A stretch of DNA of 64,000 nt, from NCBI RefSeq assembly GCF_000154725.1, contig NZ_DS544873.1, forward strand, positions 2,617,397 to 2,681,396, read 5' to 3'. The notes under the pieces were generated by a model. That model worked only from the letters and a program-made list of their open reading frames with translations, was not told the DNA's origin and did not search any database. A program made the translations under genes and the position numbers. Shown one piece after another: positions 1 through 10,000 of this stretch (its first letter is position 1; each line of letters begins with the position of its first letter). This stretch comes from Kordia algicida OT-1. GTDB taxonomy: Bacteria; Bacteroidota; Bacteroidia; Flavobacteriales; Flavobacteriaceae.

Positions 1-3000
1 ACAAGTTTTGAAATTTGTGTAAACAATCAACCAATTGCAAATCAGCCAAACGATATGGTTGTCTGTGATGTAAATGGAGACGGAACAGAAACTTTCGATT
101 TTACAATGCAAGAAACAGATATACTTGGTGCTCAAAATGCTGCTGATGTAAACATAACATATTACGCAAATGCTACTGATGCAACCAATAACATAAATCC
201 ATTGCCAACAACATATTCAGGAAGTGACGGAGAAACTATTACTGTAAGAGTAGAAAGTACTGAGTCTGGAAATAACTGTTTTGCACTAACTTCTTTTAAT
301 TTAATCCTGAATGAAATCCCTACAGCAAATCCTGTGGCAGATATCGCCGTGTGTGACGATAACTCAAATGATGGTTTTGAAGAATTTGATTTTACAACAT
401 TAGATGCTTTTGTTTTAGGTACTCAAGATGGTTCAATGTTTACGATAACCTATCACTTAAGTCAAACAGACGCAAATGATAATATAAACGCAATAACCTC
501 TCCATTCACAAATACGTCAGACTGTCAACAAATATATGCACGTATTGAAAATAACATGAATACAAATTGTTTTGATACCACTAATTTCGAAATCTGCGTA
601 TACGAACAACCAATAGCGAATCAGCCAGAAAACATGATTGCTTGTGATGCTGACAATAATGGTGTCGAAGATTATGATTTTACCACACAAGAACCCGCAA
701 TTCTAGGAACACAAAATGCAGCCGATTTCAATATCTCTTTTCATGCAAATCAAACAGACGCTGATGATGATATGAATCCGCTACCAACTCCATATACAGG
801 TACAAATGGGGAAATAATTTTTGTTAGAATAGAAAGTACACAACCCGAAAACAATTGCCATGCAACGACAAGTTTTGAAATTCTCTTTGAAGCGCTTCCT
901 ACGGCAAATATGCCTACAGATTTAATTGTTTGCGATGATGAAACTGCGGATGGTTTTACGGAAATCAACTTAAATGTAAAGAATGACGAAATTTCAGGAG
1001 GAATTTCTGGATTATCTGTGAGATACTATCTAACACAAATGGATGCTGATAACGATACAAATGCATTGGCAATTCCATACACAAATATCAGCAACCCACA
1101 AACGGTTTTTGTAAGGGTTGAAACTGCTAACTCTGGCTGCTATGTAACAACAACACTAACGCTTTCGGTTGAAGATGCACCGCAAGTATTTCCTGCAACA
1201 TCTTTAGAATACTGCGACACAGATAACGACGGTTTTGGAATTTTTGACATTAGAAGCACAGAAGATCAAATTACCGGAGGAGTACAAACGAATGTTGTTG
1301 TCACCTACCACGAAACACCAGAAGATGCTGATAACAATGTAAACAGTTTGCCAGATACCTATACCAACATCAATGCTTACAATCAAACGATTTACGTACG
1401 TGTTGAAAATGTGCTGACAGGTTGTTACAATGTGGTTTCTTTAGATCTAATCGTATACGATTCTCCAGAGATTGCTGCGCTAGATGCCACGAGCTTATCA
1501 GAATGTGATGATGCAAGCGCGGATCAAATCGCACAGTTTGATTTGACAGAAGCTGAGGCTGATTTACTCAACGGAGAAGATCCACTCACACACACCGTTC
1601 GTTACTACAACACACAGGCAAATGCTACGGCAGGAACCACCACAGGAGAAATCAACAATGTCAATGCCTACAGCAACATTCCACCGAGTCCACAAGTGAT
1701 TTGGGTGCGTGTAGAAGATCAAAACACAGGCTGTGCTAGCATTACGAATCTTACGCTGATCGTAGATGAGCTTCCCGTACTTACACAATTACTAGGTTTG
1801 GAAACCTGTGATGCAGTCACGCTCAATGACGGAATTGAAGTCTTTGATCTGACATCTTTAGCAGAAGACTTACTAAACAGTGTTCCTGGAATCAGTTTGC
1901 AATACTTTGCTAGTCAAACGGACTTAGACAATAATACGCCCATAGCTGATCCTATGGCATATAGCAATGCAGAGATTGGCGTACAAACCATCTTTGTCTT
2001 AGCTACCAATAATACTACAGGTTGTCAAAACACCATTACCTTTGACATCAGAGTGAATCCATTGCCAAGTCCAACGCTAGATCCAAACGGAATGCTTAGC
2101 TCAGATACCTGTGATGATGACAACGATGGTTTTGTCGCTTTTAACTTAGATGCACTGACCAATGACATTATCAACAATGAACCAGATGTCGTGTATAGTT
2201 TCCATGAAACACAAGCGGATGCGAACAACAACCTAAATGCGTTGCCTAGTCCATACACCAACATTGTAATGGATAGTCAGACCATCTATGTCTTGGCAAC
2301 CAATACGGTAACAGGTTGTTTTACCGTAACACCGCTTATGCTGAATGTCATCTCTATTCCTGAAATTCCAATCAATCTCACCGACTTGGAAGAATGTGAT
2401 GAAGAACCATCAGACGGTTTTGCTATGTTTGATCTATCTGAGACACAAACAGAAATCTACGGGAGTCAAACACCAAGTGACTTTACCCTGACCTATCATG
2501 AGAGCGAACAAGATGCAATCGATGATATATCTCCAATAGTGAATGTGACTGATTATATCAACACCACCATCAATCAACAAACCATTTGGGTGCGATTAGA
2601 AGACAACACTACCGAATGTTATGCCATTGAAAGCTTTGATATTATTGTAGTAGCGCCACCAGTACTTGTACAACCTACAGCATTCTCTCTCTGTGATGAT
2701 GCAGAAAGTGGTGATGAGAGTGATGAGATCAGTAGTTTTGATTTGACCGACAAATACATTGAGATCACAGGTGGAGATACGAGTTTAACCCTGACCTATT
2801 ATGCAAGTCAAACTGACTTAGACAACGATACGCCTATAGCTGATCCAACAGCCTACCAAAACATCAGCAATCCGCAGGTACTCTACATCCGAGCAAGCAA
2901 TGCGGCAGGATGTACGACTGACATTACCATGACCTTAAGAGTACTTCCAATTCCAACGCCAAACACATCTCCTGATGTCTTAGAAGCATGTGATGACAAC

Positions 3001-4632
3001 AGCGATGGAGATGCCACCAATGGAATGCTCATCTTTGATCTGACCCAATCAGAGGCAGAGATTGTAAACAATGAAAGCAATGTTACGGTAAGCTATCATA
3101 CCACACAAGAAGATGCTGATGGAGACATTAACCCAATAGCTGATCCAACCATGCACACGGTTGATATGGCAGATGCCAATATGAACGGACAAGTAATCAT
3201 CTATGTACGTGTAGAGAGTGACATTCAAATAGATAGCAACATGCTTCCATGTTACAAAGTAGTTGAACTACCTGTAGTGGTACATCCACTTCCTGAGCTT
3301 ACAGACATCGCCTTTAACTATGTATTCTGTGAATATGACAATGATGATGTAGGACAATTTGATTGGGATGTGGTGACAAGTTCCTTAGACTTACTCACAG
3401 CGCCACAAATGGTAGCAGACTTTACCGTTACCTATCATCCAACAGTAGCAGATGCCTTAGCAAACACCAATGCACTTGCCAATGGGTTTGAAAACACGAG
3501 TGATCCACAAACGGTATTTATCCGTGTGGAGAACAATGCCACAGGTTGTGTAAATACCAACAACATTGCTAGTTTAGAACTGAGTGTAGAGCCAATACCA
3601 ACGGCAACAGCGCCAGACACCTATGAACTATGCGCAGCGGATGAAGCAGCTCAAGACACGGCAGTATTTGACCTAACGAGCTTGGATGCGGAGATCATAA
3701 ATGGACAAACAGACATGGCAGTATCCTACTATGAAACAGCTACAGATGCTGATATGGATAGCAACGCGATCACAAATACGACAAATTATACCAATACTTC
3801 CAATCCGCAGACGCTTTACGCGAGAGTGAGACAAACCATTACAGGTTGTCTATCAGATCCAGTTGTAGTGAACTTGCAGGTAAATCCATTACCGGTATTT
3901 ACCTTACCGGAAGATGATATCTTATGTGTGGATGCAGAGACAGGCTTGGCATTAGAGACCAGAACCATTGGCGTAGACTTTGGAGCAGGCTACACTTACT
4001 CATGGACTACACCAAATGGAACAGCAACGACAGCGACAGTGGAAGTAACTACCGCAGGAACCTACAGTGTGACCGTGATTGATGCCAACAATGAAACCAA
4101 CTGTAGCTACAGTGATAGTGTGACGTATGAAGCCTCATCAGCACCAAGTTTGTTGGATATCCAGATTACTACACCAGCCTTTGCAGATACGCACAATGTG
4201 ATTGCAACGGCATCAGGAGGCTCAGGCGTGTATGAATACCAACTAGATGATGGAGAGTGGCAAGAATCAGGAGAATTCTTAGACTTACAACCAGGCGAAC
4301 ACACAGTAACGGTAAGAGACAACAACGGTTGTGGCGAGCTGGTAAGAACCTTTGAACTGATTGATTACATGAAATTCTTTACACCAAACGGAGATGAATA
4401 CCATCCGACTTGGAACATCATCGGATTGAGAAATCAGCCAGGAGCAAAGATTTATATCTTTGACAGATATGGAAAACTCTTAAAACAGATCAGTCCGGCA
4501 GGACAAGGTTGGGACGGAACCTTTAACGGAGTGCCAATGCCATCAAATGATTACTGGTTTAGAGTGGAATACGTAGATCCATTTGACGGTTCTCCAAAAG
4601 AATTTATCAATCATTTTACGTTAAAGAGATAA
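1..4632 (+). CDS. T9SS type B repeat surface protein, 5' end outside window
   Basis: The frame is open from base 1, so the N-terminus and signal peptide lie upstream; 1,543 residues are visible. They form about 13 tandem modules of 100-115 residues. Each begins with CD-x-(D/N)-x-DG followed by F-D-(L/F)-T, has YY or YH-x-T-x-x-DA in the middle, and ends Q-x-I-Y/F-V-R-V-E then T-G-C. A PKD/SprB-like stretch follows. The last ~90 residues are a type B sorting domain (gliding-motility-associated C-terminal domain): FFTPNGDEYHPTW, YIFDRYGKLLK, GWDGTFNG, DYWF and the end HFTLKR. By family knowledge this directs export through the type IX secretion system to the cell surface. The role is probably adhesive (inference). 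The Asp/Asn-rich DxDNDG stretches could bind calcium. Base composition changes near base 1450. A hairpin terminator follows the stop codon. Confidence 0.9.
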   Translation, partial: TSFEICVNNQPIANQPNDMVVCDVNGDGTETFDFTMQETDILGAQNAADVNITYYANATDATNNINPLPTTYSGSDGETITVRVESTESGNNCFALTSFNLILNEIPTANPVADIAVCDDNSNDGFEEFDFTTLDAFVLGTQDGSMFTITYHLSQTDANDNINAITSPFTNTSDCQQIYARIENNMNTNCFDTTNFEICVYEQPIANQPENMIACDADNNGVEDYDFTTQEPAILGTQNAADFNISFHANQTDADDDMNPLPTPYTGTNGEIIFVRIESTQPENNCHATTSFEILFEALPTANMPTDLIVCDDETADGFTEINLNVKNDEISGGISGLSVRYYLTQMDADNDTNALAIPYTNISNPQTVFVRVETANSGCYVTTTLTLSVEDAPQVFPATSLEYCDTDNDGFGIFDIRSTEDQITGGVQTNVVVTYHETPEDADNNVNSLPDTYTNINAYNQTIYVRVENVLTGCYNVVSLDLIVYDSPEIAALDATSLSECDDASADQIAQFDLTEAEADLLNGEDPLTHTVRYYNTQANATAGTTTGEINNVNAYSNIPPSPQVIWVRVEDQNTGCASITNLTLIVDELPVLTQLLGLETCDAVTLNDGIEVFDLTSLAEDLLNSVPGISLQYFASQTDLDNNTPIADPMAYSNAEIGVQTIFVLATNNTTGCQNTITFDIRVNPLPSPTLDPNGMLSSDTCDDDNDGFVAFNLDALTNDIINNEPDVVYSFHETQADANNNLNALPSPYTNIVMDSQTIYVLATNTVTGCFTVTPLMLNVISIPEIPINLTDLEECDEEPSDGFAMFDLSETQTEIYGSQTPSDFTLTYHESEQDAIDDISPIVNVTDYINTTINQQTIWVRLEDNTTECYAIESFDIIVVAPPVLVQPTAFSLCDDAESGDESDEISSFDLTDKYIEITGGDTSLTLTYYASQTDLDNDTPIADPTAYQNISNPQVLYIRASNAAGCTTDITMTLRVLPIPTPNTSPDVLEACDDNSDGDATNGMLIFDLTQSEAEIVNNESNVTVSYHTTQEDADGDINPIADPTMHTVDMADANMNGQVIIYVRVESDIQIDSNMLPCYKVVELPVVVHPLPELTDIAFNYVFCEYDNDDVGQFDWDVVTSSLDLLTAPQMVADFTVTYHPTVADALANTNALANGFENTSDPQTVFIRVENNATGCVNTNNIASLELSVEPIPTATAPDTYELCAADEAAQDTAVFDLTSLDAEIINGQTDMAVSYYETATDADMDSNAITNTTNYTNTSNPQTLYARVRQTITGCLSDPVVVNLQVNPLPVFTLPEDDILCVDAETGLALETRTIGVDFGAGYTYSWTTPNGTATTATVEVTTAGTYSVTVIDANNETNCSYSDSVTYEASSAPSLLDIQITTPAFADTHNVIATASGGSGVYEYQLDDGEWQESGEFLDLQPGEHTVTVRDNNGCGELVRTFELIDYMKFFTPNGDEYHPTWNIIGLRNQPGAKIYIFDRYGKLLKQISPAGQGWDGTFNGVPMPSNDYWFRVEYVDPFDGSPKEFINHFTLKR

Positions 4633-4656
4633 TTTATCAAACCATATAGAAATCAT

Positions 4657-4690
4657 AAAAACCGAAGATTATTTTTCTTCGGTTTTTTTA
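4657..4690 (+). terminator. Rho-independent terminator after first T9SS gene
   Basis: Stem AACCGAAG (4660-4667) pairs with CTTCGGTT (4677-4684) around a 9-nt loop and is followed by a T run. It separates the first surface-protein gene from the next one. Confidence 0.8.
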
Positions 4691-4732
4691 TACAGTAAGA
4701 ATTTGTTACTTTCAAACAATAATCAATTGTTC

Positions 4733-6829
4733 GTGAAAAAACAACCTTACATAAGTCTACTATTCTTCCTAGCTTGTTTTGTAAACACGTCACCATCAAT
4801 CGCCCAAGACATTTCATTATTCCAACAATTTAACGGGCGTTACGATTATACGGCACTCGGAAATACACTCAATACAGTTGAAAATGGCGCCAATGGTATT
4901 TGCATTATCAATACAAGTTCTAGCGCAAGCTTAACACTAAACCCAAATCAAACATTAGTTGCTGCGTATTTGTATTGGGCAGGATCTGACGATGGTGATT
5001 TTGACATTGAACTAAACGGAATTCCTGTAACAGCACAACGTACCTTTAGTGATGATTTGACAGGCGATAGAACGTTTTTTGCTGCATTTGCCGATGTGAC
5101 TACCATAGTACAAACCGAAGGAAATGGTTTGTATACCGTAAGTGAATTTGATTTGTCATCGGTTATTGCTCCGTATTGTCCGACAGGAACAAATTTTGGT
5201 GGCTGGGCAATTACGGTTATTTATGAAAATCCTTCGCTTCCGCTAAACCAACTCAATGTGTATGATGGTCTAGAAAGTGTGCCAGACGAGTTAGAAATCA
5301 CCCTAGAAAACCTCAACGTTTTTGACAATATGGGCGCAAAAATTGGTTTTATCGCTTGGGAAGGAGATCAAGGAATTAGCGTGAACGAATCGTTGCGAAT
5401 CAACGGTTCTGTTATTGGAAATTTACCGCTAAATCCACCAACAAACGCTTTTAACGGTACAAATAGTTTTACAGGTGCAAGTGACTTGTACAATATGGAT
5501 ATTGACTTTTACAACATTCAAAACAACATAAGTATTGGCGATACGGAAGCAACTATTTCATTGACTTCTGGACAAGATTTTGTCATGATTAACAATATTA
5601 TTACTGTATTAAACAGTCAATTGCCTGATGCAACGGTAACCATCGATCAAATTGTGGATAGTTGTGATTCTCGCGATTTGGACATTACATATACAATCTC
5701 CAATACCAATAGTACTGCTGCCTTACCACAAAATACGCCTATTGCTTTTTATGTGGATGGCGTTTTGATTGATACTGCCGTAACACAAACAACTCTTGCC
5801 ATTGGCGAAAGCATTCAACAGAACATTACAGTTACAATTCCTGCGGGAATTCCAAATACTTTTAGTTTTTTAATTGTCGTTGATGATGACGGAACTGGCA
5901 CAGGAACCGTAGATGAAATTAATGAAGATAATAATACAGCAATTCAAATAATTACATTGCCAACATCGCCCGTAATTCCGACATTGCCAGCTTTAGAATT
6001 GTGTGATAATATTGAAGACATCATTTTTGATCTTACCATACAGGAAACATTCTTCAGCGATCCTGCGTTTATTTTTGAGTATTACGAAACATTTCAAGAT
6101 GCGACAAACAATACAAGTGTAATTTTAAATCCAACTACGTATAGCAGTGTAAACTATCCGACGCAAGTCTTTATCAAAGTAACCAATAGCAATACATTAT
6201 GTACGAGTATTGGAGATTTCGAACTGCTTTTACTTGAAAGCCCGCAAGCAAATCAGGCAGAAGATTTGGAAGCTTGTCAATTGGACGAAACTGAATCTGC
6301 AATTTTTGATTTAACTGTGAACGAAACCACGATAAATTCAGCTTCAAATATCATTTTTACCTATTACGAAACAGCAAATTCAGATGGAACGTTTCAAGAT
6401 GAAATCACATCGCCAACTACTTATAATAATATTTCCAATCCGCAAACCATATACGTAACTACCGAAAATACAGAAGGTTGTATTGAAGCAACTTCTTTCA
6501 ATGTTACCGTAGATAATTGTGAAATTTACATCCCGAATGGTTTTTCTCCTAATGATGATGGAAAAAATGATGTTTTCAATATTTTAAACTTAGAAGCGCA
6601 TCCCAATCATAAAATTCATATCTACAACAGGTACGGAACACTTATTTTTGAAGGTAATAGAATCACTTCTCATTGGGACGGTTATGCAAATCGAGGCACG
6701 CCAAAAGGAAATAAATTACCAACGGGAACTTATTTCTATGTACTTTACTTAAATGATGAAAACACGCTAGCAAGTCCGTTATTATTAGAGCAAACCTATA
6801 CAGGCTGGGTTTATTTACAGAATAATTAA
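4733..6829 (+). CDS. T9SS type B sorting domain protein with CARDB-like domain
   Basis: An exported protein of about 698 residues. I prefer the GTG at 4733 because it gives a clean signal peptide (KKQPYISLLFFLACF, cleavage near SIAQ); TTG codons at 4703 and 4727 are alternatives that only add a polar extension. Residues ~30-310 form a beta-rich domain seen at the start of other gliding-associated proteins (motifs AAYLYWAGS and GGWAITVIYENP). Residues ~310-410 resemble a CARDB domain, with the usual end EINEDNNTA. Two copies of the CD...FDLT...YYET module found in its neighbours follow. The C-terminus is a type B sorting domain: IPNGFSPNDDGKNDVF, IYNRYGTLIFEG, WDGYANRG, GTYFYVLY. Predicted T9SS cargo on the cell surface; function unknown. 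Its sorting domain is more canonical than those of the two flanking genes. Confidence 0.88.
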   Translation: MKKQPYISLLFFLACFVNTSPSIAQDISLFQQFNGRYDYTALGNTLNTVENGANGICIINTSSSASLTLNPNQTLVAAYLYWAGSDDGDFDIELNGIPVTAQRTFSDDLTGDRTFFAAFADVTTIVQTEGNGLYTVSEFDLSSVIAPYCPTGTNFGGWAITVIYENPSLPLNQLNVYDGLESVPDELEITLENLNVFDNMGAKIGFIAWEGDQGISVNESLRINGSVIGNLPLNPPTNAFNGTNSFTGASDLYNMDIDFYNIQNNISIGDTEATISLTSGQDFVMINNIITVLNSQLPDATVTIDQIVDSCDSRDLDITYTISNTNSTAALPQNTPIAFYVDGVLIDTAVTQTTLAIGESIQQNITVTIPAGIPNTFSFLIVVDDDGTGTGTVDEINEDNNTAIQIITLPTSPVIPTLPALELCDNIEDIIFDLTIQETFFSDPAFIFEYYETFQDATNNTSVILNPTTYSSVNYPTQVFIKVTNSNTLCTSIGDFELLLLESPQANQAEDLEACQLDETESAIFDLTVNETTINSASNIIFTYYETANSDGTFQDEITSPTTYNNISNPQTIYVTTENTEGCIEATSFNVTVDNCEIYIPNGFSPNDDGKNDVFNILNLEAHPNHKIHIYNRYGTLIFEGNRITSHWDGYANRGTPKGNKLPTGTYFYVLYLNDENTLASPLLLEQTYTGWVYLQNN

Positions 6830-6940
6830 GTTTTATTCATACGAATATCCCTGATTTTCTGTATTTTAGTTCATCATAAAACCTAATTTTAAAATAGCTC
6901 GTATATACTATAAATAGTTTCACAAGCGTTAAATTATATA

Positions 6941-6948
6941 TATATTTG
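6941..6948 (+). promoter_or_regulatory. Promoter -7 box TATATTTG for 7042 gene
   Basis: TATATTTG matches the Bacteroidota -7 consensus TAnnTTTG. It lies 93 bp before the start codon in the 212-bp gap between two T9SS genes. No good -33 TTTG is visible. Confidence 0.45.
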
Positions 6949-7041
6949 CTTATTATTGATAATGGCAATTGAAGCCAGCATAATTTTAGTCTGCCCAACT
7001 ACAGTTATGTTCAATAACAAATACAGCTTAACCCCAATCGT

Positions 7042-10000
7042 ATGAAAAAAGTTTGCTTACTACTTTTTGCACTTCTAGCCTACCAAACAATCTACGCTCA
7101 GCAAGTAACCACAAACGAATCTACCAATTTGCAACAACTCGTTGAACAACTGGTACAAGGTTGTGTAGAAATTTCTAATGTAAGTACTTCCGTAAACGGA
7201 AATATTGATGGCTTTGCAAGTTATGGATCATTTAATCAAAATGGTTCTGGATTTCCTTTTGCAAACGGTTTGGTACTAACTTCAGGGCGTGTTTCTGATG
7301 TAGGAAGTCCGACAAACACAATGCCTTTAAATAGTGGAACAACTGCTTGGGGAACTGATCCTGATATCGAAGCTGCTTTGGGCGTGAGCAATACCTTAAA
7401 TGCAACTTCTATAGAATTTGACTTTATCGCAGTGACCAATCAGATCAGTTTTAACTACTTATTAGCTTCTGAAGAATACTTTGCAGATTTTCCATGTAGA
7501 TTCTCTGATAGTTTCGCTTTTTTAATAAGACCTACAGGAAGTACAGCACCTTACACAAACATTGCTGTTGTGCCTGGAACAAATATTCCTGTAAGTACCA
7601 GTGTTATTCACGATGAAATTGTTGGCTTCTGCCCTGCTGAAAATGAAGAATTTTTTGAAGGATACAACTTAGGAGATACCAATTATAACGGACGAACTAC
7701 TGTATTAACCGCAACTGCAAACCTAATTCCGAATCAACAATATCATATCAAATTAGTATTGGCTGACGGAACCGATCAAAATGCAGATTCTGCTATTTTT
7801 ATTCAAGGAAATAGTTTTAATGCTACGGTTGATTTAGGTCCAGACATAACTACTTGTGCAAATTCATTCCTATTAAATGGAGATATTGGAAATCCATTAG
7901 CAACCTATCAATGGTTTCGAAATGGTGTGCCAATTCCTGGAAGTGTTGCCACAACACACGATGCTGTTTTAACAGGAACATACAGAGTAGAAATTACAAT
8001 TCCCGTAGGAACAGAAACTTGTACGATTGAAGACACTGTTGATGTTACACTAAACGCTGCACAAACTGTTGAGCCAATTACAGATTATGAATTATGTGAC
8101 AATACAGGAGATGTTGGTGTAGAAACTTTCGACTTAACAATCAAAGAGCCTGAAATATTAACCACAGTTCCACCAGGAAACTATAGCATCACATATTATC
8201 CAACACAAAATGATGCCGATAATGAAACAAATGAACTTCCAACAACGATACAAAATACAAGTTCACCACAAGAAATTTTTGTACGTATCTTAGATACAGA
8301 CAATGGTTGTTTGGCTTGGACAAGTTTCAACTTAATCGTAAACGAACTGCCTTCTATTACAGAGCCGACACCATTTGATATTTGTGATGATGATGGAGTA
8401 GCACAAGTTGATCTTACCATTCGCAATGACGAAATTACTGGAATGGATCCTGTTTTAGGAGTTACGTATCACTTTTCACTAAATGATGCTGACAACAACA
8501 TCAACCCAATTGTGTCTACATACACCAATGTTTCAGCAAATGATACTGTATTTGTACGTGTAGTAAATACGCAAACAGGTTGTGTAAGCACGACAACGCT
8601 AGATGTAAATGTTACAACCAGTCCAATGTTGAGTGCACCAAGTAGAAACTTAGTAGATGCTTGTGACCCTGATCTTGATGGATTTGCAACATTTGACCTC
8701 ACAGACATTCTCAATGAAATTACCAATGGTCTAACTGGCGTAACAATAACCGTTCATACTTCCGCTGATGATGCAAGTACTGGCGCAAATCCAATTGCGG
8801 ATATTACAGCGTTCAACAATACAAATCCTGAACAACAAGCCTTATTTGTACGTGTAGAAGATAACAATTCTGGCTGTTTTTCCACTACACAATTCAATGT
8901 GCATAGCAATGCATTATTAACAGCAACCAACATACAAAATATAAATCGCTGTGATGATGAAAGCAATGATGGAGTTTTTGAATTTAACTTTCAAGGCACC
9001 ATTCTACCTTCTATTCAAAACAGTTTAGGATATGTCGCTGTTGAATTTTATACGACTGAAACTGATCGTGACAATAGTACCAATCCAATAGACATTACTG
9101 TTCCATTTTCAAACACCTCCAATCCTCAGGAAATATTCATCCGATTGATTGATACGGAAACAGGTTGTGAAGAAATAAGTTCGTTCGATTTAGTCGTGAA
9201 TCCAAACGTAACTGCGCCAGAAGTAGGCACACTAACGTTCTGTGACACAAATGATGATATGATTGCGCAAATTGACTTAAATGTTTTTACAGCAGATTTA
9301 CAAGGTCCAAATCCGACTTATAACATTGTATATTTTGCAACAGTAAACGACGCCAATACCTTTTCGAACGCAATTACAGAGCCGATTATCAATACGTCAA
9401 ATCCGCAAGAAATATTCTATCGTTACACCAATCCTGGCACCAATTGTACAGACATTTCATCCTTTATGCTAGAAGTATTGCCTGCGCCAACGGTAAACGA
9501 ACCAAATACAATATTGATTTGTGATGATGATACTGATGGAATTTCCGATGTTGACATTGCTGCAAGCCTTCCGGAAATAATTACCGATTTAAATAACATT
9601 ACAATCTCCTATCATGCAGTAGCAGGAGATGCCTTTGGAAATTCAAATCCTATAGCAGATCCGACTGCTTATAACACGGCAACCACATCTGCGTTTGTAC
9701 GTGTAGAAAATGCTACGACCAACTGTTTTACAGTAGTAGAATTGCCAATTATCGTAAATACTGTTCCTGAAGTTGTTGCTACAGACATTTACCAACTGTG
9801 TGAAACAGATACCGATCAAACGGAGAACTTTATCATGGAAACTAGAGATGAAGAAATCTTAAATGGTCAAACGGATATGACAGTGCTTTACTATCCTACT
9901 GCACAAGATGCTTTAGACAAAACTAACGAAATTGACAAAACAGCGCCGTATGCAAATCAAACAAATCCGCAAACCATTCACGTACGTATTGAAAATGATA

